Of a stretch of 64,000 nt of DNA, positions 33,450 to 43,869 are shown in pieces (position 1 is the stretch's first letter; the number at the start of each line of letters is the position of its first letter). Origin of the DNA: Ceriagrion tenellum. Taxonomy: Eukaryota > Arthropoda > Insecta > Odonata > Coenagrionidae. The stretch covers positions 88,828,593 through 88,892,592 of the forward strand of contig OY720639.1 in the NCBI GenBank assembly GCA_963169105.1. Direction: 5' to 3'. The notes beneath the pieces were generated by a model. It did no database searches, was not told the DNA's origin, and worked only from the letters and a program-made list of their open reading frames with translations. A program made the position numbers and the translations under genes.

Positions 33450-33660
33450 CTAATTCATGGAGGCAGTCTCGGCGAAGGGGTTGACTTTTGTATTGAGCGA
33501 TTCTACTATACGCTAAAACCCAATGAACCCATCTCAAATAAATCTTTTTGTCCTTTTCATTCTAATTCATGGAGGCCGTCATGACGAAAGGGTTGACTTT
33601 TGTGTTAGGCGATTTCACTATACGCCAAAACCCAATGAACCCACCTGAAATAAATCATTG
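33450..33660 (+). repeat. 112-bp tandem duplication
   Basis: CTAATTCATGGAGGC begins a unit at 33450 that recurs at 33562 through AACCCAATGAACCCA and an AAATAAATC end. Differences are scattered single bases. Flanking TTGTCCTTTTCATT (33549) and its near-complement after 33657 form a small inverted pair around the second unit. Confidence 0.8.
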
Positions 33661-34480
33661 GAAAAGGACAAGTTTTTCTAGCTGATCAGTGGAAAAAGTA
33701 GTTTTAAAACTGTACTTCAAGGAGTTTTTATCTCATTCTGTTGGCTGCCGATCTAATCTAAAAAAACAGACAATGGGATTCAACTTATCTCTTCCAATCG
33801 ATTTCTTTGGCTGTGTGTATAAACCGATTCCCTGGAACACCAATGTCGAATCGGTGTCAACTTTTCCCGAAAAGTTCGGCAAAGCTCTTGGCAATTTTAA
33901 TGAGGTATGAAACTCCACAGTCAAACACATGGTAGATTGCATTTGATCCTCATTTTGCCCTTTCAAAAAGAAATGCGAGCATGCCCATCAATTTTCGCGG
34001 TAGAAAAGAATATTTTTTTATTGGTAGCTAGAAGCAGCCAGAAGAATAATTCAAAGCAAATCAAGAAACAAAGGAAGTGCTACTTTAAAAAAAGCATGTT
34101 GTGCATGGGTAAAAAGTATGCTACTGATTAGTATTATAAATAGTTTTAAATTTTGAATACTAAAATGTATTTATTCTTGCAAAAAATAATTAAATTCATG
34201 CAAAACATTTGAAACGAGACTAGGTGATTGTGTAATTAAGGAAAAGTTTGCAAAAAAATGTTCAGCATTTAATTTACCAAGAGACTACAGGGATTTTAGA
34301 AGGGACACAGTGTAGAAAATTAACTTTCGAACTTATACGTACAAAATATTCTGCTCCATTAGTGACTGCGATAAAAACAAGAGTACAGCAAATCGCTTTC
34401 GAGACACGCCGTTGACGTGAAACTCACTTTCATCCTTTTCTACATTCAATTACTTCCCGTGAGCCCCCCTTTTCTCGTGG
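33660..34480. other. No recognisable gene
   Basis: Short frames only. Confidence 0.4.
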
Positions 34481-35060
34481 CCTAGTGTCACAGCGAACCA
34501 ACGAACCCCACCAGAGCGACGGCTCGCGGAGAAAATGCTTGGATGTGGTGCATTCTCCCGCGCAAATCACCTCACTCATACAACCCGAGGTGTTAAAAGG
34601 CGGCTTGCGGCTTTGGTGCTTCACCGAGTCCCACGGCCAGCCCCCCCCCCTACCACGCCCCCCTCTTTTGTCGCCCAATATAGAGACTGACGCGAGGATA
34701 TCCTCGTGATTCATCTCTCGTCATGTGAAGCTCCGCTCGCCTCGGGGATGCGGAGACCCCAGATGCATTCGCTCGCGCCCGTCCGACCCGCCGCCGTCGC
34801 CGCGGGGGGGCGGGGTCTGTCTCGTACGGCCAACGGGCCCTTTTGAATCGGGACGAATGTGTTCCCTCTCTTCTCCGGCTCATCCCACGCCCACAACCGT
34901 TCGCATACACACACCCACATACACACTCTCTCTGTGACACAAGGTCGACATTAATTTTGCAACGGGGGCGGTTGTCGCGACAAAAGCCGGCGATGCGAGT
35001 GACAAAGGTGTCAAAGAGTCAGCGGTGGTGGTTTGGTAAGAAGGCGAGGATGTAGCCCGC
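34480..35060. other. GC/CpG-rich island, possible promoter or untranslated exon
   Basis: Unmethylated-looking CpG density (for example around 34735-34830), with frames on both strands and no domain. A strong donor-like site, TTTG|GTAAGAAG, lies at 35035. No protein is called. Confidence 0.35.
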
Positions 35061-35192
35061 GACCACCTCTTGAGCACCGGGTGCATTAAGTGGCTTCCAC
35101 TATTGAAGTACATAAATTTAATAATAGTCACATTTCGGCTAATAATGAAAAAATTATGTCCTCCTAAAAAACCTGAAAAACAAAATTTAACC

Positions 35193-35829
35193 TACTTGAA
35201 TCCATATTCAAACAATTCTTGTACTTTTCCAGTGATGCTTATTGATGTGCTACGCGTTTCGCAGCTTGCTGAATCCACCGGTACAATTTTTTACATGTTA
35301 TTTATTGATAGTTACGATAGTAACCAACGGCAATAAGCTGGGGGAGGGTAGTTTGGAGAATAAACTAACTTTTTGGTGGAAAGGGAGGGGAACATTGGTT
35401 GGGGTTTGAAAAATATGTTTGTAAAATAAAATTTGTTTGGTAAATAAAGGGAAATTTTTTCGCAAAGGAGTGGGGAGGGGTGAAGAAAAAGAAATTCGTT
35501 GCAATGGTTGCTTGACTCTCGGATAGTTTCCATTTGCTCCAATGCATCCATCTTTAAACCTTTTGGTAGGACATGTAGAATTTCGGGGATAAAATCACTG
35601 AAGTGATTATTATCCAGCCCCATAACCTATGCTCCCCTGCCTTTCCATCCAAAATTACTTTGTTCTCCAAACCCCCTCCTCAGCTTATTGGCGTTGGTTA
35701 CTGTCGTAACTATCAATAAATAGCATGTAAACAACTGTACCTGAGGATGTAGGAAGCTGCAAAACGCTTAGTTTATTAATAAATATCTGTGGAAAAGTAC
35801 AAGGATTGTTTTAATATGGATTCAAGTAT
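35193..35829. repeat. Long inverted duplication with hammerhead-like ends
   Basis: Arms of about 210 bp (about 35193-35405 and 35615-35829) are inverted copies with scattered differences; GTAACTATCAATAAATA is shared. In the left arm (minus, 35241-35284) a half-motif reads AGCTGC, GAAA, CGCG, U, A, the form known from Penelope hammerheads. The right arm (plus, 35737-35775) has CTGAGGA, T, a GTAG/CTGC stem, then AAAA for GAAA. Confidence 0.75.
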
Positions 35830-35999
35830 AAAATGCTTCCTCAAAGTGACGACTGAGGGTGTAAAATTTAACCTATTCGTACTACTTTTCTCACGAAATG
35901 AACTCGAAATATCCAGGTATTCAATGGGTAAATGAGAGAAACGCTGTATTTTTACGGAAAACTGCATATAAGAAGCGAAAAATACCCGGAATGGATTAA

Positions 36000-36547
36000 G
36001 GTAGTTTGCACGAGATATTGTTCTAGTCATAATGGAGACCATATTGGAGTTTTACGTTTTAATGTCAGCAGCACTAGGAAGCATAAAGTTAATATTAAAT
36101 TATAAATGGTACAATGATTTACTTTAATTTTAAATTTAAGAAACTAAATAAAAATATCCTTATAAGTCATTAGCTTGACTCATTTTTTTCGCGCGGTGCA
36201 GTGAAAGCTTCTTCACAACGGAAGGTTTCCTGTGATCGTAAAAAAATACTGTGGTGACAGCATGATTTGTTTTCAAAAATAGTAAAGGAAAGAGACAAAC
36301 TGCAGCCTGTAATATTTTGACGAGATTTAGGTGCTAAAAATTCATCATTTTTCAAATAAGGCGTCTCTGGAGCGCATACACTGGCCATTTTTCCATGTAA
36401 AAGGGCAGGTTTTATTTTGTAAAAATCTCGGAAAGTAGTCTGTTAGGGGCTGATATTTTGGTGTTTTTGGAAGAGTGAGATATTTTTATTTACAATGAGA
36501 CCAAATTTATAAATTCCTAGGTGAAATGATATTTCACTCAAACTTCC
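36000..36547 (-). mobile_element. TTAA-flanked MITE, copy 2
   Basis: TTAA on both sides (35996-35999 and 36548-36551). Inverted relative to copy 1. The termini are GGTAGTTTGCACGAGATAT and GGAAGTTTGAGTGAAATAT. Confidence 0.85.
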
Positions 36548-36554
36548 TTAAAAT

Positions 36555-37380
36555 AGTATAGGTGCCGCCTCTTACCGCCATATAATTTTTAATCATTTAC
36601 TGATTGCTGCCATAGCTGATGTTAACACTCAAGGATTCAATGGTAATGGCGCTACAGTCTAATTCTATGGCACCTAAAAATGCTCATTCATTAAAAATTA
36701 CGCTTTTGGAACAATCGTAGAGCACGCCTAGTAAACTAATATGGATCTTGTAAATTAATCAACTTTATGATTATCATATATTTTACATTTAATCTCGCAA
36801 TATCGGTGCATGGCCATGCAAGACACTCTAATATAACCTTTCTATCCTAAGAAATGCGCCTAAGCAGTTAAAAATCGTGGAGCACACCTTGTAAATTTTG
36901 GTATTCAATAGCAATCGCATTTCATTAGCGAAACTGGAATTTTTTTGAACTAATCAAACAAAAATTTGGAATTTAGTATTTTTTCGACTAATGTGGTTGT
37001 GGCGGAGGCACCTTAAGCTCGCCCAACGAAAAATGCCTCCCTCTCTTTCTCCTGGACTAATTTTTACGTGCTCACGCAAGGTGAGTGAGGTTCAATAAAA
37101 CCATGTCGCGGGCCTCTTTGGGTGAGAAATTAAATCTGCCGCGCGCCGCCCTTCGCCAAAATTGAGTTCCGCGTATGTGGATGTTCGGCCTTTTCTCGCA
37201 TGGGTGCGCGCCTGAGGCGTCATCCAAAAATGACATCACGCATTTTCTCGCTTTGGTATTACTGGAGGCGGCTGTAATCAGCTTGAGGGTTTGATTATCC
37301 GTGATTTCGAGACGGATGCACCGCCTTAATTAAATATATCATCAGCCTCACGAGTTGAATGACCCGTCCTGGAGATTTAT
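36555..37380. other. No recognisable gene
   Basis: Slightly GC-richer at 37000-37280. No domain-bearing frame. Confidence 0.4.
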
Positions 37381-37384
37381 ATAG

Positions 37385-37600
37385 TCAACAGTTTCGGGCG
37401 AGATGTTGTGGAACTGCATATTCAAAGTGAATAACACACGATGTTGTACTGTCCACCCTTTTCATAATACTCAAACGTTAATACACGTGTTTCGGCACTG
37501 TAATTAGCCATCATCAAGTTCAGGTTTAGTTCTGTACTTGATGATGGCCAATTGAAGTGCCGAAACACGTATAGTAACGTTTGAATATTATCAATAAAGT
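37385..37600. repeat. Inverted hammerhead-like hairpin pair
   Basis: Arms 37470-37500 and 37555-37590 are inverted. The minus strand holds a unit at 37481-37524. The plus strand 37533-37580 reads GTAC, TTGATGA, T, GGC/GCC stem, GAAA, CACGTATA, GTAAC. The left flank from AACAGTTTCGGGCGAGATGT is shared with the 31646 locus. Confidence 0.7.
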
Positions 37601-37799
37601 GAACAGTTCAACAATGAATGTTTTTCATTCTGGAGATTTATGATTATACTCAAAATTACCAGCTTGGTGGGCACTATGATTTCAGGCTATGTCCTCCAAA
37701 TTTTCAGTTACATGTTAGTGATGAACAGTTAACCGATTTCGTTTCCATTCTTGTGTTATAATTTTGAGCAATGTTCCATTCTTGCAGTGGAATTTGTAA

Positions 37800-37904
37800 A
37801 AGCAAACCTGATCAGAGCGGCGTAAAGCAAACCTGAATCGTAAAAGCATACCTGATCAGGGCGGCGTAAAGCAAACCTGAATCGTAAAAGCATACCTGAT
37901 CAGG
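37800..37904 (+). repeat. 44-bp tandem repeat, about 2.4 copies
   Basis: CCTGATCAG starts units at 37807, 37851 and 37895, with GCGGCGTAAAGCAAACCTGA between. It abuts the left end of the hAT-like element. Confidence 0.85.
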
Positions 37905-38830
37905 TGTTCACTGACCGGAAAAACCGGGAAAATCGGGAATCATTCGTGAATTTTCTGCACCGGGAAATAATCGCGGATTATTGGTGAATTTCTGGTTTGA
38001 GTTTGGAATTTTTATAATCATCATTTCAAGACCAAAAAAAATCCTCATTTTGCAAATAAAATCAACAACGATTACTTTAATATATCTGTTATTTGATAAC
38101 TGTGCATGATGTAATGGATTTACCGTTGATGTGAATAAATAAGTCAAAGACGAAAACTTAGCAGAGAAAGTAAATTTTAAAAAGTTAATTAGAAAAATTT
38201 AGAGTAAGCCTACATCTTGATAATTAAGGCCTCAAAATGAAAGGTGAAAATGATATTTCTCGGTCAAACTGCCTTAAAAAGCGATAATTTTCATCCGGAT
38301 TCTACCCCGAATAATGTCACTAGTATTTCTCCACTTGACCCAGTTCTAAATTTACAGTTGCCTTGTATTCACCAAAAATTGTCACGGGAAGGAGGAAGCT
38401 TGGATAGCGTAGTGGTCTGCGCAATGGTCCGGCAAACCGAAGATCCGTGGTTCGATTCCCGGTCCAAGCCGAATTTTTCTCATGGCAATTTCTTCAAAAA
38501 TTTCAACCGCCACGCTTGAATTTCTACTTCCGGTTTAGTCTTCTTAAAACCAATATAAAACTTACTAACATTAAAACTGCATATTTGATTGTTTTATTTT
38601 AACATTTATTTCTCATTTAATTATTTATAATTATGTCATTACTTTATTCCTGGGTTGGGGTTCTTCATTCTCACTAGCTAGAAAAATTCATATTCTACGC
38701 AAAACTTGAAAGACATCACTTTGGCACATATAACAACCGCGAAATTGCAACCTGGAATTTTGCATAAATTTAGCCTTGAAAACCGGGAATCATGCTTGAA
38801 TTTAATAATTTGACTTTAGAGGACACCCAG
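37901..38830. mobile_element. hAT-like non-autonomous element (candidate)
   Basis: The left end CAGGTGTTCACTGACCGG is followed by GGAAAAACCGGGAAAATCGG. The right end, read inward, is CTGGGTGTCCTCTAAAG with an internal GATTCCCGGTTTTCAAGG. CCTGAT flanks both sides, a partial target duplication (hAT duplications are 8 bp). No transposase frame. A SINE sits inside (38398-38580). Confidence 0.4.
38398..38580 (+). repeat. tRNA-derived SINE
   Basis: The head 38398-38470 has a perfect 7-bp acceptor (GCTTGGA/TCCAAGC), a 4-bp D-stem GCGT/GCGC, an anticodon stem with four of five pairs and box B GTGGTTCGATTCCC with a poor T-stem. The base before the GGC anticodon is C, not T. The tail continues GAATTTTTCTCATGG. 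The 51523 fragment has the same box B and GAATTT tail. Confidence 0.65.
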
Positions 38831-38918
38831 CCTGATGAATGAAATTATTGAAGGAAGAGATAGACTTTGAGATTATTGTTGGTATTTTTCGGGTTCTTCC
38901 CGCGTTGCTCCATTTTTC

Positions 38919-38960
38919 TGGACGACAGTTTCTTCGGCATTCAAGTGTGCTTCATGAGAT
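38919..38960 (-). ncRNA. Degenerate hammerhead-like motif in the Penelope 3' region
   Basis: The minus strand reads CTCATGA, A, GCA/TGC stem, CGAA, then a GAAA-like run and CTGTCGTC. It deviates at one core base and has a two-base insertion before the end of GAAA. It lies about 86 nt after the stop of the Penelope-like protein. Confidence 0.3.
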
Positions 38961-39045
38961 CCCAATGTACAGGAGAATTGTCTGCCGCAATATATAGGGC
39001 TCCGCTCTTGTCCGTTAATTTTTCGTTGGGATCTAGTCCGGTGCT

Positions 39046-39264
39046 CTATGATTGGCTGAGGAGTCGGACTGTCTTGGATTGTAGAAAATCCGTTTCGAAA
39101 GTAGAGGAGAGCGGATAACCATCTCTCCCGTTGAGGTTATTTGGATTCTTAGCGATTTCGATCGCCTCCCGTATCAGCCGAGGGAAGTATTTATTGTCTT
39201 TGGCGATGACCTTACTTCCTTTTAAACCACCACCGACACTTTTTAGTGTATAGAGAAGTTTCAA
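39046..39264 (-). pseudogene. Penelope-like element C-terminus (GIY-YIG endonuclease tail)
   Basis: The minus strand 72-codon frame includes KVIAKDNKYFPRLIREAIEI followed by NPNNLNGRDGYPLS and a stop at 39046. In Penelope-like polyproteins the endonuclease ends with a Y-x-x-R-x-x-REAIEI-x-K-x-x-x-N-x-N motif followed by a short LS-x-x-W/F tail. That fits here. The reverse transcriptase and the GIY-YIG catalytic part are absent, so this is a truncated copy, typical of target-primed insertion. The hammerhead-like motif downstream fits a Penelope 3' region. Confidence 0.75.
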
Positions 39265-39269
39265 TTTAC

Positions 39270-40155
39270 GGAGGAAGAAAATTGAAGCCGACTGGAATGC
39301 CAGCGAAACTGTCGTGCAACGTGAGGAGAACTAGAAAAATGCCAATGAACAAGAAAACCGCGAAAGTTTCTGTGACAATTTTGATTAAAATATTAATCAT
39401 TCTTCAAAAATATCAATTGTTATTCAATTTGGTTCTTCAATCCCGAAAACAGCTCCATTGCCCTTCCGGAAATCGGGTATATCAATGATCAACCACGTAA
39501 ATTCCCACCTAGCGAAGCCTTTTATTGAGAAGATAAGCCTTTACTCTGAGGCAAGATATCTCAATAGAATTATAAACAAGGCCGGTTTTTTTGATAAAAT
39601 TTTGACAAAAAAATGAAAAAATAAAAAATAAAAATAAAAAAAGATTTTGACAAAAGGTTTTTGTGATAATATTTCTGAGTCTTTGTCTCAGGTGTTACGT
39701 GATGTGGCTGTTAGGGAATAGAAGTGGAATAAGGATGCCAAAATCAGCGTGACTTCATTCATCGGCGGCGTGACTTCATTCTTCGACGGGATTTCTTAAG
39801 CGTGACAAGGAGTGGTAATGGAGCTGGAAGAACTCGGAGCAAAGTCACTGTCACGTCATTCCTGGACATCATGGAGTTATTCTGGGGAATGCTGTCTTTA
39901 GATTGACAAGGTGGGATTGAGTCTCTGTAGTCGATGCACCCCTAATCTGCAATCCCAGGTGTAGACAAAGCAAAACTTGCTGGTACTCACCAGCAGAGGG
40001 TCTGGCAGATCTGAGAATGCACTTTGACGAGTGGGAAGAACTGCCGAAGGACTCTTGCGATGTCCTCCACTGTCTGCTCTCAAATTGTGTACCGATTTTA
40101 TTGTGTCATAACACACAAACAGAGGAATATGTTTGATTATTATTTCACGCGTTGA
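39270..40155. other. No recognisable gene
   Basis: An A-rich simple stretch at 39602-39645, and a 22-bp duplication (GCGTGACTTCATTC) at 39748-39785. Nothing coding was recognised. Confidence 0.4.
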
Positions 40156-40159
40156 TAAA

Positions 40160-40716
40160 GGCAGTATGAGCTACATAGTTTTCTAGACATAGTGGAGATC
40201 TTATTTGAATTAAATATCTTCATTCTAGCAACTGTAGGAGGCTTGAATCAAGTATTGCATTACTAGTGACACAATAGCGTACTTGTATATGACTGAAATT
40301 CTAAGTAATTAAATAAAAATATCCATATAAGTTTTAAACTTCACTCATTTTCTCGACACGTTACGTTTCAACCCCTTCACGATGGAAGGTTTCTAACGAC
40401 CCTGAAAAAGTTATTACGGTAACAATTTGATTTTTTTTTCAAAACTCGTTGAGGAAGTACGCAAACTACACACCGCTTATTTTTATGAGATCTAGGCGCT
40501 ATAAACTTCTCGTTTTTGAAACAAGGTCTCTCTGGAGAGCATACAAGTACCATTTCCCATGTAATAGGGCAGATATTTTTCGTCAAAAATCATCGTAAAG
40601 TAGTCCAGGAAGGGACCGATGACATTTTTGTATCTCAGGAAGGGTGAGATGTTTTCCTATAAAATGAAACGAACATTCTGAGTTTCCAGGGGAAATTATA
40701 TTTCGCTCAAACTTTC
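40160..40716 (-). mobile_element. TTAA-flanked MITE, copy 3 (ends decayed)
   Basis: Same family and orientation as copy 2. The right terminus, read inward, is GAAAGTTTGAGCGAAATAT; the left has decayed to GGCAGTATGAGC. TTAA is no longer intact on either side. Confidence 0.7.
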
Positions 40717-40719
40717 TTT

Positions 40720-42590
40720 TATACCTACCTACTATAGGAACCACTTTTGTTGGATTCTGTTTTCTGTTTTTAATTAGTATGGGAGCTCTCTGGCCGGTTT
40801 TTTTCAACCACTGTCATGCTTTTTCCTCTATCTGACGTCATGCTATTCAAAAGTGCCACTATCTTTGTCTACTCCCATGCCTACGAAGTGTGGCAATCAG
40901 GGAGGTGGGGTTCATAGCATAGTCTGCGTGACGTCATTCATGGATAATATCCATATTTGCCTTTCGAAAGCGAATTGCCCGTTTATTTGCGAGCGAATTC
41001 TATTTTTGAACGACCTCGATGAGCGTTCCTTCTCATGTTGACTCGAGTGCATTCCTTTCCATTTGATAATCCTTGGTTATTGTCGATCTTGTAGCCGTGG
41101 AAACCCAAGCAAGCTCCCGTCCCGTCTGCGTTCTCATTTCAACTCGCGAAGGAAGTTCATTTCTTTTTTAACTGGCGAATATCAACAATTCGCGTTGACT
41201 TTTCTCCAGCAGTCGGCCACTTATCGTCGCCTCGCTGAATCGCCTCCGCCGCGTCATTCTCCCGCCGTGCGTTCGTCAAGTTTCTTTTGTTTTCTTCTCT
41301 CGCCCTCTCTCGCCTCCCTCCAGAACGGTCACGGAAGTCAGCCGCGAGTCAGAAAGAGAATAGGGACGACGAAAATCGAGTCTAGCAATTACGTAAATCC
41401 CTTCCGGAAAGATTTCGTTCTCCTTAAAGGGTGGAGGAAGAAGAAAATGTAAATTTTGCCTCGTAAATTTTCGCGTGCTTCGGACAAGGCAAATATGTTC
41501 CTTTCTCTCCCCGTCAGAGGTGGGGTCTGAAAGATTTCTCAACGCTAGCAACTTCGAAAGGACTCGAAACTGTTGGTGAGCACGTAGGTTTGCCATTAGC
41601 GAGTGGAACTTTTCACAGGCAAAATGAAAATTGAGTCGGAAAAACGTACAAGTCTGGGGTTGTTTCCGAGATTTCAGGAGGAATTAATTTCAGGTGTCCG
41701 TATAGACGTCCGCCGGTGTTGATGGCGGTAGAATATTTCCGAGTAACGGTGACTCGAGCGTTAATAAATAGGCGCAATGATATTCTATTGCAACGTTGGA
41801 AATACATTTGAAATGTGTCGTTATAATGCTACATGCTTTGCCAAGTGGGGAATTTTACTCGTAAGAAATGTTGTCCTTGCCCCATATCTTGTTTCTCATT
41901 TGTAAAATGAGATTTTCACGCGTGATATCATTCGCTGGTTTGAATTTATATTCAATATTATATTTTTATTGTTATTTTTTTCAACATGAATTCTTTAGTT
42001 TTTTAATTTAATGTACTTTTATACCTTATTGCTTTATCTGCACTTGCGGGATACTTCCTGATTATTGCTATGATGCATTAAAATATATTTAGCTTCGATA
42101 ATTTTTTTTGCCAGCATTGAGTTATTTGATTTTTTGTGGGATTCAAACTTTAACTTGTATCCAATTTGGTATGGTATATAAATGAGAGGTCAACAATTTT
42201 GAGGCCAATAATGTGGTGTTAAATCAAATTACTGTTTCAATAGGATGGATCAACTATGTTTTTGTGGAGATCGTGTGGAGGTCAATCAAAAGTCTACTTT
42301 ACTAGTCAGGAAAAACTATGTGTTTGAGGTGATCTGGTTATAATGTTGGCAGAAGCCCTTGCTTTTCCTTCCAAACGGGATTCGACTGAGAGTTTTAGTG
42401 AAACTTCAATCCCTATTGGGTTACCACGTGGAGAAAATTTTCACCTACATGTTCAATACTCCGACCGTCGAATTGGACGTAAAGCTGTTGACCATTTGAT
42501 CGGGAACGTCCAGGCTGCAGCGGATGCTGGCTTTCTTTCAACCCGTTCCCCGTTCTGAAATAATTCTTCACTTACTGGATTTTATTGGAT
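40720..42590. other. GC-rich island (41.1-41.45 kb) and AT-rich flanks, no recognised gene
   Basis: A 129-codon frame at 41063-41452 overlaps a minus-strand frame and has no domain. The rest is AT-rich. Confidence 0.4.
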
Positions 42591-42882
42591 ATTTGGGGAG
42601 TCGACCGACAGCTAAGGTCATTTGCGCCATTGTGGATAAGTAAGGGATGAAGGGTGGATAGAAGCCCGGAGCCGGCATTAGCCTGCTCTTAACAAAAGGC
42701 GCCAAGGGGACCACGGTTTTACGTCTCATCTGAAAGACGGAGTACTGTACCTGAAGTGCCCTCCACAAGACGTTCAAGTAGGGATCGGGTTTTCTCTGAA
42801 AAACATCCTCCTCACCAGGGTTTTGAACCCTGGCCGTCTGTATGGTTAGCCAGTACTCTAGCCACCACACCAACCCGATCCC
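42590..42882 (-). repeat. tRNA-derived SINE with conserved central domain
   Basis: The minus strand has a tRNA-like head (GGTTGGTGTGGTGGCTAGAG; box B GGGTTCAAAACCC with a perfect CCAGG-type T-stem). The body then reads TTTCAGATGAGACGTAAAAC followed by CGTGGTCCC. GATGAGACGTTAAACCGAGGTCC-like sequence is a central domain seen in SINEs of many animal phyla. The tail ends near 42590. Confidence 0.7.
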
Positions 42883-42889
42883 CCTTCAC

Positions 42890-43690
42890 TTACTGTTCTG
42901 CTCACTTTTTCTCAGCGGCAAAATAGACCTCGGTTACCTCTCCTTAATGGTTGGTTAGTAAATAGGAGAGGCGTCTGAATACCGCCTTTATATTCAATAG
43001 GAACCATTATAATAATATGAAAGGTATGCTTTGGCATCAATGGGAAAATCTGTACACATGTCATACAGGTAGCATGCAATTTTTTTTGCTCCTATCTATA
43101 CGTATTACTAATCTGTACAAATATGCAAAGTTTCATGCAAATCTGTACAGAAAGGCAAGTCGCTCCAACCCCCTAAACGAAACCCCTACAGGACCTGAGT
43201 TAAACGTCCTACCTGAGGTAGTGAGATTACTGTGCTGTTTTTCATACGTTCGTTATTTCCTTATATTTTCTTCTTTTTTAGTTCAGCAGCTGAACTTCCA
43301 ATATTCATGTTTTCGGCGTAAGTTAGAGCAAAAACTGATTTATTTAATATGGCCAGAAATTGTGCATTTAAATGCTTCTTGTCTTCAACATTGTCAAGAA
43401 TATAGGCACTCCGAAATCGTGATTCCTCTCAATTTTTGGTCTAGAATCAATGTTAATCTCTGTTGGATCATTGTTTTCAAGCTGAAAGCCAGACAGATAT
43501 TTGAGGAAGAGATGCCACATCGACATTGATGTATCAGGCTACTCGATTTTTTGGCCAAGACATCGAAAACATCGAGTGGTAAAATAATCCGATGAAAATT
43601 GAGTGAGTGGTGATTACTTTTTTAAACATTAAAAAAATCGACCTCTCGAAGTTTTTTTAGTTGATGTGGTATCCCTTATTCAGCTATTTT
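42890..43690. other. No recognisable gene
   Basis: A 170-codon plus-strand frame (43017-43529) is long for this composition but has no domain, signal peptide or family resemblance. Left uncalled. Confidence 0.35.
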
Positions 43691-43858
43691 TGCGAGTTTG
43701 GGAGCCACACATGGCTGTTTGTTTATCTGTTAAGTTGTAAAAATAGTACCCATGAAAGATAGGGATTATACCAAAAAATCTCCTCCAGCGTCGGGAGTCG
43801 AACCCAGGCGCTCGGGATGGGAATTCAGCACCCCAGCCACGAAACCAACCCAACCCCA
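43690..43858 (-). repeat. tRNA-derived SINE
   Basis: The minus strand has box A-like GGTTTCGTGGCTGGGG and box B GGGTTCGACTCCC. A tail follows, AGATTTTTTGGTATAATCCC, similar in style to the 42590 element (GATCGGGT-type head). Confidence 0.65.
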
Positions 43859-43869
43859 GTAACCTTATA

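Noticed and set aside
34843..35055. Coding exon ending at the GTAAGA donor near 35035
   Set aside because: The frame before it has no protein-like pattern and overlaps minus-strand frames; kept only as part of a CpG-rich island.
37800..37904. CRISPR-like repeat array
   Set aside because: Contiguous tandem units with no unique spacers, in a eukaryotic context.
38398..38470. Functional tRNA gene
   Set aside because: Perfect acceptor stem but a poor T-stem and C at position 33; the same box B and tail recur at 51523.
43017..43529. 170-codon plus-strand frame
   Set aside because: No motif, no homologue recognised, no flanking gene signals; could be chance.
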